Source: JBBSEX01 sp038239345 (GTDB lineage: Bacteria; Acidobacteriota; Terriglobia; Bryobacterales; Bryobacteraceae). From it: DNA of 39,376 nt. The stretch covers positions 1-39,376 of the forward strand of contig JBBSEX010000029.1 of assembly GCA_038239345.1 (NCBI GenBank), read 5' to 3'. The notes beneath the pieces were generated by a model. The model was not told the origin of the DNA. It did not search any database and saw nothing but the letters and a program-made list of their open reading frames with translations. Both the position numbers and the translations under genes were made by a program. Below are positions 33,612 to 39,376 of this stretch, one piece after another. How positions within the stretch are numbered: the first letter of the stretch is position 1; every line of letters begins with the position of its first letter.

Positions 33612-34415
33612 TTATTTCTTTTTTCGAATAAATATCTTCCCATTAAACGTTGTGAATTGAAATTCCGGTCCGCCGCCATTAATCGTCCCATACATCGACT
33701 TGTCGATCTTCACCTTATAACGCCCGCCGTTCTTACGCCCATCCTCCACCTGCGGCCCGCCCTTCGATGCGTCCATCTTCACATCGAAATCGCTGAAGAT
33801 ATCGCCGTTGTCGGTCTTCATCTTGATGTTGGCTTTCACTTCCGCTGGGAAGGTGACATCGATATCGCCATTCAGCGAACTAAACGACATCGGCTTCGAC
33901 GCGTCAATCCGATCGAAGGTCACCGTTACGTTCTGGTTCAGCGAATGCGCCACCACCGATCCTGAGACGTTCCGCAGACGGACCCCGCCGTTCAGGTCGT
34001 TCACATCCAGATCGCCGCTGACATTTTCCACATCGATATTGCCATCGTTCACGCAGCGCAGGTTCAGAGATGTGTTGCGCGGCACCTGAACCACGATGTC
34101 CAGCGTCCTCATCACGCCGGCGCTGATCCTCACCACGTTGTTCTCTTCCTCGGCTGTTAATCCGAAGCTGGTGTTCTCAATGCGGTGCATCCCGTCCGGC
34201 GCCGATCTCCCATGTTGACGGCCCTCTTCGCCGCCACGGGTCTTCGTTTCGATGATCACGTCCTTGCCGTCATAGCCGCGCACCGTTATGCTGCCGTTTA
34301 ATAAACTAGCGTGCAAGGTCTTCGGCCGCGACGGGTCGGAGAATGGAACGGTTATGCGATCCTGACCAAAGAGCGCCGTTCCTAAAAGAACCGATATAAC
34401 TATACTTATTTTCAT
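33612..34415 (-). CDS. secreted DUF4097-like beta-solenoid protein, second copy
   Basis: 267 residues, signal peptide 1-18 (ALFGQ). The body is built of short repeating strands with Asn-Gly turns (LLNGSITVRGYDG, VNDGNIDVENVSGDLDVND, SSLNGDIDVTF, TFNGKIFIRKKK), the pattern of the DUF4097 putative adhesin fold. It is a paralogue of the gene just upstream, sharing the VNDGNI and FNG.I[FY]IRK ends. The ATG directly follows the TAA of that gene, with no gap. It is the last gene of the sigma/anti-sigma operon and probably an envelope target or sensor partner of it. Confidence 0.85.
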   Translation of the reverse strand: MKISIVISVLLGTALFGQDRITVPFSDPSRPKTLHASLLNGSITVRGYDGKDVIIETKTRGGEEGRQHGRSAPDGMHRIENTSFGLTAEEENNVVRISAGVMRTLDIVVQVPRNTSLNLRCVNDGNIDVENVSGDLDVNDLNGGVRLRNVSGSVVAHSLNQNVTVTFDRIDASKPMSFSSLNGDIDVTFPAEVKANIKMKTDNGDIFSDFDVKMDASKGGPQVEDGRKNGGRYKVKIDKSMYGTINGGGPEFQFTTFNGKIFIRKKK

Positions 34416-35246
34416 TTACTGCTCTCTTTTCCTGATATAAATATTGCCGTTGAAGGCATCGAACTGTAGTTCCGGTCCGCCTTGGCCGACTCGTACTCCG
34501 AATTGCCGGTTTTGTTTATAAACAAACTTGCCCTCATGCCGCTCCGCCACCACCGCCGCCGCCAGGGGAAGAGCCGTCACAGGAAAGTCGGTATAGACGC
34601 TCCCGTTGAAAGTCTTCATCTTCACATCGGCTGAAAGGCCATCGCGAAACGTCACGTCAACCGCTCCGTTCAACGACCCAAAGAAGGACGCTCGCGTTGG
34701 ATTCTTCGCGAACAATACCTTAACTCCTCCGTTGAGCGCATGCGCCCGCCCCGAGCCCGCCACATCGACTATATCCACGCGTCCGTTGATGTCGTCGACA
34801 TCAAAGTCGCCGCTCGTATTCTCGAGCTTAATGTTTCCGTCATTTACTGTTCGCGCGTCCACGAAGACGCCCGCCGGCACTTTCAAATGAAAATCGTATT
34901 TCACTACATAGCCGTCATGATGCCGCCCGCGATAGGAAACGGAATGATCTTCGCAGTGGCAGCGAAACGGGCCATCAACCACGATCCGCACCGTATCGCC
35001 TTCCCGCGTAATCGCCAGCTTCACGTCGCGATTGGCTACCTCCGCTCGTTCCGGCGAATCGGCCTTCAACGTCTTTTCCGCTTCCATCTCAATTGCCGAT
35101 CCGCCATAGCCCGACACAAAAATCGCGCCATTCAGGTTATCGACAATCACTTTCTTCGCGCCATCGAATTTCTGCCGTTCCGTGTTGTGCTCTTCCACGT
35201 CGGCGAAAGCGCATCCGGTCGCCATTAGAATTAGCAACAGCCTCAT
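34416..35246 (-). CDS. secreted DUF4097-like beta-solenoid protein, first copy
   Basis: 276 residues; signal peptide 1-15 or so (CAFADVEE; the Cys is not in a good lipobox). Solenoid-like strands with NG/SG turns run throughout (VIVDNLNGAIFVSGYGG, TVNDGNIKLENTSGDFDVDD, GSLNGAVDVTF, AFNGNIYIRK). A Cys/His cluster RCHCEDHSVSYRGRHHDG near residue 100 could bind metal and is absent from the second copy. The ATG at 35246 overlaps the TGA of the anti-sigma gene (ATGA), so translation is coupled; the seven extra codons upstream are not needed. Confidence 0.85.
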   Translation of the reverse strand: MRLLLILMATGCAFADVEEHNTERQKFDGAKKVIVDNLNGAIFVSGYGGSAIEMEAEKTLKADSPERAEVANRDVKLAITREGDTVRIVVDGPFRCHCEDHSVSYRGRHHDGYVVKYDFHLKVPAGVFVDARTVNDGNIKLENTSGDFDVDDINGRVDIVDVAGSGRAHALNGGVKVLFAKNPTRASFFGSLNGAVDVTFRDGLSADVKMKTFNGSVYTDFPVTALPLAAAVVAERHEGKFVYKQNRQFGVRVGQGGPELQFDAFNGNIYIRKREQ

Positions 35247-36076
35247 TGCATTCTCCCCAGCGCCCACTGCGCCCGCTGCTTCACTTCCTGGTTCGTCTTG
35301 CTATCGCTAACCAGGGCTTTCAACACCGGTACCACCGCCGGATCGCGCCACTCCGTCACCATATCGATCAGTGCTATCTGCACCAGTGGCGATTCCTGCT
35401 TGGCGATCGCCTGCACCGCTCCCTTGCGCGTTATAGGACTGCCTGAAAATGACCGAAGCGCGTCCACCGCCGACAACCGCACGTTCGTATTGGCGTCATG
35501 ATTCACCGTGAACAACAGCGCCGACAGCACCTCCATATCGGACTGTTCCACCCGGTAACTCCAGTTCACCCCTTGCAATCGCTGGCTTGCCGATTGCTGT
35601 TGTAAAAGCGATAACGTCACCATCTGCCGCATGCTTTGTATCTCCCCGCGAAGTTGTGAAACCTCACCCGTTGCCGGAGCCGCCGCCCCGGAGGTCTTCA
35701 ACCCATACCCGCCTGCCACTCCGCCGAGTACGCCCAACGCCGCCAATCCCATGCTTAATGCGAACTGCAGCGCCGGACGCTTCGGCCACCAGCGCTCCAG
35801 CGCTTCGCTAAAGCTGAATCCCTTGTGCTTTCGCGCACCCGACGCGATCCCTTGCTCATACACGTCCAGCATCTGGTGAAACCTGGCCCGCATATCGGTT
35901 CCAGGCTCGGGCGCATCCAGCATTCCCAGCTTGGCCCACAATCCCGAGAGTTCCTTCGCTTCGCCCCGGCACGCTTCGCATAATGACAGGTGAGATTCGA
36001 ACGCGAATCGTTCGCTCGCCTCCAGCGATCCGCTCCAGTAATCGGCAAACCGTTCACGCATTGTTTCGCAAGTCAT
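35243..36076 (-). CDS. membrane anti-sigma factor with zinc-finger and HEAT-like repeats
   Basis: 277 residues. The cytoplasmic N terminus has the zf-HC2 anti-sigma motif (His29, Cys33, Cys36 in SHLSLCEAC, plus Cys3). One membrane helix lies at 103-126. A coiled-coil stretch (137-166, QLRGEIQSMRQMVTLSLLQQ) is followed by three or so HEAT-type repeats (181-277: NTNVRLSAVDALRSF, VQIALIDMVTEWRD, VKQRAQWALGRMQ) that would lie outside the membrane. It should hold the ECF sigma factor until a signal arrives. It overlaps the sigma gene by 4 bases at the front (ATGA) and the first DUF4097 gene by 4 at the end. Confidence 0.9.
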   Translation of the reverse strand: MTCETMRERFADYWSGSLEASERFAFESHLSLCEACRGEAKELSGLWAKLGMLDAPEPGTDMRARFHQMLDVYEQGIASGARKHKGFSFSEALERWWPKRPALQFALSMGLAALGVLGGVAGGYGLKTSGAAAPATGEVSQLRGEIQSMRQMVTLSLLQQQSASQRLQGVNWSYRVEQSDMEVLSALLFTVNHDANTNVRLSAVDALRSFSGSPITRKGAVQAIAKQESPLVQIALIDMVTEWRDPAVVPVLKALVSDSKTNQEVKQRAQWALGRMQ

Positions 36077-36639
36077 GATGCCTTCTCTCCCGCCATCTCA
36101 TGAAAAATTTCACCTAGCGCCCGCATCGCCCGGAACACGCGCACTTTCACCGTGCCCACTTCGCAACCCATGATTCGCGCGATCTCCTCGTACTTCAAAT
36201 CCTGATAGCGGCTCAACACCAGCACCTCCCGTTTGTCTTCCGGCAGTGCCTGTAGCGCCTTCCGCAATAACCCGATTTCCTGACGCCGCCCAAACAATTC
36301 GTCGGCATTGGGAGTCCGGCTCACCGGTTCCTCCCAATCCCGTCCAACCGCTTCGGGTAAGGGGGTCTCGCCTCTACGCTTCTGCATATGATCCACGTGC
36401 GCGTTCCTGGCAATCTGGTACATCCACGCTGTGAACGGGTGCTTCTCGTCGTAGGTATGGCGATAGCGCAAGATCCGGAAGAACACGTCCTGCACCAGAT
36501 CTTCACTCAGCGCGCGATTGCCCGTCAATCGCACAAAAAACCCGTGCAGCGGCTTATGATGCTTCTCAAACAGAGGCTCCAGTTGCCGGACCTCACCGGT
36601 CCGCACTTGTGCCATCAGTTCGTTATCCGTTAACTTCAC
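36073..36639 (-). CDS. ECF (extracytoplasmic function) RNA polymerase sigma factor
   Basis: 188 residues. Region 2 is seen as SEDLVQDVFFRILRYRHTYD and FTAWMYQIARNAHVDHMQKRR; region 4 as LPEDKREVLVLSRYQDLKYEEIA and VGTVKVRVFRAMRAL. These bind the -10 and -35 elements of target promoters. The start is GTG at 36639 with AAGGA about 5 bases upstream; an ATG 4 bases further up is out of frame. It heads a four-gene operon with its anti-sigma factor and two DUF4097 proteins, and probably drives its own promoter. Confidence 0.95.
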   Translation of the reverse strand: MKLTDNELMAQVRTGEVRQLEPLFEKHHKPLHGFFVRLTGNRALSEDLVQDVFFRILRYRHTYDEKHPFTAWMYQIARNAHVDHMQKRRGETPLPEAVGRDWEEPVSRTPNADELFGRRQEIGLLRKALQALPEDKREVLVLSRYQDLKYEEIARIMGCEVGTVKVRVFRAMRALGEIFHEMAGEKAS

Positions 36640-36678
36640 TCATGTCCTTCGATGGGGAATACCGCGATACGCAAAAAT

Positions 36679-36700
36679 GGTTACAGCCAGGGGGTTACAG
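36679..36700 (-). promoter_or_regulatory. two direct TGTAACC repeats upstream of the sigma gene
   Basis: CTGTAACC occurs at 36700-36693 and 36686-36679 on the minus strand, 14 bases apart, about 40-60 bases before the sigma start. TGTAAC is a typical ECF -35 element. A CGTATC lies a few bases further on, but the spacing is 22 bases from the first copy and about 8 from the second, so neither is a standard pair. An operator or autoregulated promoter is possible. Confidence 0.35.
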
Positions 36701-36757
36701 CTGGAAGCAGGTAAGGGATTACGGGCGTGATCCATTCGCAACCCCCCTTTCCCAGCG

Positions 36758-37528
36758 TCACTTCGGCTCGCCGAAGGTAATAGTCGACTCCGCCCCGAAC
36801 CTCTGATACTTCGTATACCGGATAATCAGCCGCACCCGTTGCGGACCCGACCGGAAGTACAGCGTATCGTCGGCATACGTCTTCAGCGGAAACCAGAATT
36901 TGCCGTCCACCTTCTCCCTCACCGTCGTGAAGTGCGGGAACAGATTCTCCTGCTTCGTCGATCGGATTTGCGGCACCGCCTGCCCTTCACTGCGAATCGT
37001 CGAGAAGTCGCTCTTGTCGATCCACAACATCCCCTCGAACAGCCTTTGCCCGTCCAGAATCTGTCGTGGCTTCACCTGCAGCACCCAGCAATCGATGCCG
37101 TCCATCTGCTCTTCCCCACGAAATTTCGTTTCGTAGAGGAACAGGTGATCGGTGGTCAGCAGCATCGGCTGTACTTCGCGAATATCGCGAAAATCTTCGG
37201 CGGTCAGCGTCATCCGCACCAGGCTGTTGTTGGGCTTCCCCACCAATTCCTCCGTGCGCGCGCCGGTAGGCGAAAACATCACTTCGCGAACTTCCCGATA
37301 CTCGCCCGAACGCCCGCCCCGAGGATTAAACTCCTCCATCGTCACTGCCTGTGTATATAGATAATTATTCCGCGCCGCTTCGTTTTCCGCTTCCCGCGCC
37401 GCAGCCTTTTTCACCAGACCCGGAGGCATCTCCTGCCCGGAAATCGCCGATATAGATGTTAAGCTGAAGGCGAGAATGAAGGCCCGCAATGGCGACGTCA
37501 GCCGATTATTGTTTCTATTAATAGCCAT
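36758..37528 (-). CDS. secreted LolA-like / outer-membrane-sorting-like protein
   Basis: About 256 residues. The signal peptide (hydrophobic AFILAFSLTSISAIS) ends near ISGQ. The mature part has NNYLYTQAVTMEEF, then strands such as HLFLYETKF, DCWVLQVKPRQI, GMLWIDKSDFSTIRSEGQ and WFPLKTYADD, a pattern like proteins annotated as outer-membrane lipoprotein-sorting proteins. ATG at 37528 has GGAGG about 11 bases upstream; a TTG at 37489 would also start a good signal peptide. It ends 118 bases before the sigma gene start and could be its target. Its 5' end overlaps the divergent CPBP gene. Confidence 0.7.
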   Translation of the reverse strand: MAINRNNNRLTSPLRAFILAFSLTSISAISGQEMPPGLVKKAAAREAENEAARNNYLYTQAVTMEEFNPRGGRSGEYREVREVMFSPTGARTEELVGKPNNSLVRMTLTAEDFRDIREVQPMLLTTDHLFLYETKFRGEEQMDGIDCWVLQVKPRQILDGQRLFEGMLWIDKSDFSTIRSEGQAVPQIRSTKQENLFPHFTTVREKVDGKFWFPLKTYADDTLYFRSGPQRVRLIIRYTKYQRFGAESTITFGEPK

Positions 37529-38471
37529 CTGGACGGCATCCTCCATCGCGGCCTTTTTCTATTCCCAACAACAGCATATACCGGCCCGGATGTGGATGGC
37601 CGCGCTCCCGGCATTTCTAGTCGAGATCGCGCTTTACCTCACCCTGGCGTATGACCCGGTTCGCAAGCGCTTGGAATCCACCACCCAACCCGTCCTGTTC
37701 GCGGCCTGCCTGCTCACCAGCGCCATCATCCCTTACTTGATGGCCAGCCTCGCCCTGGGAACCTTCAGTTGGAACGCCTTCCTCGTCTTACTCTCGCTCA
37801 CGATATTGGCTTCGTTCTGGTTCATCTGGTTCCCCCCGTCGCCTGCAGTCGACCTGTTATTTCTAGCCTTCATTGGCGGCGTCCTGGCGCTAAGAGTCCT
37901 AAAGCGCGTCTACCTTGGACCCATCCCCAAGCTTTATCTCGACACGCTAGGCCACCTGATGTGGATCCGCGTCGCCGTCCTGGTCCTCTTATGTCTGCGC
38001 AAAGTAAAAGGAGTCGGCTTCGGCTTCATCCCCCGCAAGCAGGACTGGATCACCGGAACTCTCTACTTCCTCTACTTCCTCCCCATCGGAATCGCATTAG
38101 CCTGGTGGATCGGCTTCGGCAAACCCCACGGCATCACAACCGAATTGTGGAAAGCCGGAGCCACCGCCATCGCGACCTTCATCGGCGTCCTCTGGGTAAT
38201 CGCCCTAAGCGAAGAATTCCTAGCCCGAGGCCTTCTCCAACAATGGCTTTCCAAATGGATGCACAGCGACCTGGCCGGCCTCCTAACCGCCTCGGCATTA
38301 TTCGGCTGCGCCCACCTCTGGGCCAGCCAATTCCCCAACTGGCGTTTCGCGATAATGGCGGGAACAGCCGGGATTTTTTATGGATTAGCGTTTAGGAAAA
38401 CAGCGAGTATACGGTCATCGATGGTGACGCATGCTTGGGTGGTTACGGTGTGGAAGGTGTTTTTGGGATAG
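37476..38471 (+). CDS. CPBP family intramembrane metalloprotease/glutamic protease
   Basis: 331 residues with about eight membrane helices. The CPBP (Abi/Rce1-type) motifs are EEFLARG (Glu246, Glu247, Arg251) and FGCAH (His280), with a later HAWVV (His323) where the family usually has HxxxN/D. Such proteins cleave or process membrane-bound substrates; the substrate is unknown. GAAGGCGAGA precedes the ATG at 37476. The start region overlaps by 53 bases that of the divergent secreted protein. The last 100 bases lose the C-rich codon use of the rest, but the frame stays intact. Confidence 0.88.
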   Translation: MKARNGDVSRLLFLLIAIWTASSIAAFFYSQQQHIPARMWMAALPAFLVEIALYLTLAYDPVRKRLESTTQPVLFAACLLTSAIIPYLMASLALGTFSWNAFLVLLSLTILASFWFIWFPPSPAVDLLFLAFIGGVLALRVLKRVYLGPIPKLYLDTLGHLMWIRVAVLVLLCLRKVKGVGFGFIPRKQDWITGTLYFLYFLPIGIALAWWIGFGKPHGITTELWKAGATAIATFIGVLWVIALSEEFLARGLLQQWLSKWMHSDLAGLLTASALFGCAHLWASQFPNWRFAIMAGTAGIFYGLAFRKTASIRSSMVTHAWVVTVWKVFLG

Positions 38472-38599
38472 AAGCTGTCGTGCTAGCAAATATGATCTAA
38501 GCAGTTTAGCCATTTCCTGCTGGTACTCTGAATAAACGAGAGTCTGGCAAAATATGCTCGCACTTACTGTTGTACTGCTTCACAACCTGCAAACCGGAA
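38472..38599. other. intergenic region before the REP-type transposase
   Basis: No gene, no clear terminator hairpin for the CPBP gene. It is A/T-richer than its surroundings. Confidence 0.4.
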
Positions 38600-38625
38600 C
38601 GGAAGAAACGAGCGGAAGAAACGAG
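38600..38625 (+). repeat. perfect 13-base tandem direct repeat
   Basis: CGGAAGAAACGAG occurs at 38600-38612 and again at 38613-38625, followed at once by the 8-base palindrome GGACGTCC (38627-38634). It lies about 100 bases before the transposase and may be part of its end or of a REP-like element it acts on. Confidence 0.6.
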
Positions 38626-38727
38626 GGACGTCCTGATCTTCGACCTTTTCCACTAGCCGTTAAAGGGACAGATCGATCCACCCGGATTTATTGAGAGTAA
38701 TTCCCGCACCAAGGCTCGAAGAAGCGA

Positions 38728-39376
38728 ATGCCCAGAAACGCCCGCTGTGTTCTTCTCGGCCTTCATTATCAAGTCACGCAGCGCGGTACCAACCGCGAGG
38801 ATGTCTTTCATTCGCAACAGGATCGCGAAGTATATCTGAGCCTGGCGACGGAACACCTGCAATCGGAGGCCGTGCAAGCCGTCGCCTTTTGCCTCATGAC
38901 GAATCACGTGCACTGGATCGTCAAACCGCGTGAAGACGACGCGCTGGCGACATACTTCCAGCGGTTGCATGAACGGTAACGCCCAATACTTCAATCCGCT
39001 CCGAAAGCGATGTGGTCATTTGTGGCAGAACCGATATTACTCCTGTGCATTGTCGACCGCCCACCTGAAAACGGCCATCCAGTACGTCGAATGGAACCCC
39101 ATTCGAGCGGGCCTCGCCCAGCAGGCTGCCGACTACCGGTGGTCGAGCGCCGCCGCCCATCTAGCTGGGCCGTCAATACAGGAAGTCCCGCCGTTAGAGT
39201 GGGATCTATGGCATCAGTACGGTGGAATAGCGGGCTGGCAAGAACTGCTCGAGACGGCACCAGACATCCGGAAGGAACGCGAACTGCGCCGCTACACGTA
39301 CTCCGGAAGACCGTTCGGCGACAGTGAATTTATCGGTAAACTGGAAGCGCATTTCGGTCGGCAATGGAGATCTCCA
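38728..39376 (+). pseudogene. REP-associated / IS200-like HUH transposase, frameshifted and cut by the window edge
   Basis: The first frame (38728-38979, 83 codons) has the Y1-transposase N terminus, VTQRGTNREDVF, and the metal-binding HUH motif MTNHVHWIV (His60, His62). It ends in RLHER-TAA. One base further on, the other frame resumes AQYFNPL, CGHLWQNRYYSCAL, IQYVEWNPIRAGLA and DYRWSSAAAHL, all normal for the family, and stays open to the window end. The extra A in CGGTAACGCC (38978 or 38979) explains both the TAA and the shift; without it the text would be CGG TAC GCC. Either an inactivating insertion, a sequencing error or, less likely, programmed frameshifting. Confidence 0.88.

Overview
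The window looks like a stretch of an acidobacterial chromosome, most like the Bryobacteraceae / Solibacter group. This is inferred from gene content: a giant secreted SBBP/BACON-type protein, a remnant of an ADOP-type (acidobacterial duplicated orphan permease) protein, a secreted family with a KRIFGVLPNYR motif, many secreted proteins ending their signal peptides in AQ/GQ, and moderately high GC. No tRNA, rRNA or CRISPR was seen. Both edges lie in transposase genes: an IS3-family OrfA start at the left and a frameshifted IS200-like/REP-associated HUH transposase at the right.

Layout. 1-670: IS3 end plus degenerate sequence. 668-7764 (minus): two very large secreted proteins that share a C-terminal module of about 250 residues. 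7856-10007 (minus): a radical SAM protein with an extra N-terminal domain and a methyltransferase-like coiled-coil protein, probably glycan related. 10060-13061: two secreted alpha/beta hydrolases, a small Tudor-like protein and a conserved acidobacterial secreted protein. 13100-15631 (plus): an SGNH-like protein and an MBOAT O-acyltransferase joined with no gap, a likely exopolysaccharide or envelope acylation pair. 15628-18950 (minus): an FkbM-type methyltransferase behind aconitase (acnA). 19015-20681 (plus): a secreted amidohydrolase and a CsbD-like stress protein. 20709-23300 (minus): gyrA.

From lexA (31471) to an intrinsic terminator at 23514-23554 all ten genes point to the minus strand with short gaps. 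They are lexA, a small membrane protein, a LolA-like protein, an HGSNAT/DUF1624-like membrane protein, a three-gene periplasmic dehydrogenase (gluconate 2-dehydrogenase subunit 3-like, GMC flavoprotein, multiheme cytochrome c), a TPR protein and two secreted small proteins. The cytochrome reading frame is cut by an in-frame TGA just before a fifth heme motif.

31500-33502 is a disturbed region. An intact DUF899 gene is followed by the first 18-19 codons of a short-chain dehydrogenase fused to the C-terminal part of a frameshifted ABC permease. An imperfect direct repeat of about 40 bp lies upstream of both DUF899 and the dehydrogenase stub.

33612-36639 (minus) is a tight four-gene operon: ECF sigma factor, membrane anti-sigma factor with a HEAT-repeat outer domain, and two secreted DUF4097-like beta-solenoid proteins, all overlapping or abutting. 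It looks like an envelope-signalling unit and is the best candidate here for a little-described system. It is followed upstream by a secreted LolA-like protein whose 5' end overlaps that of a divergent CPBP membrane protease.
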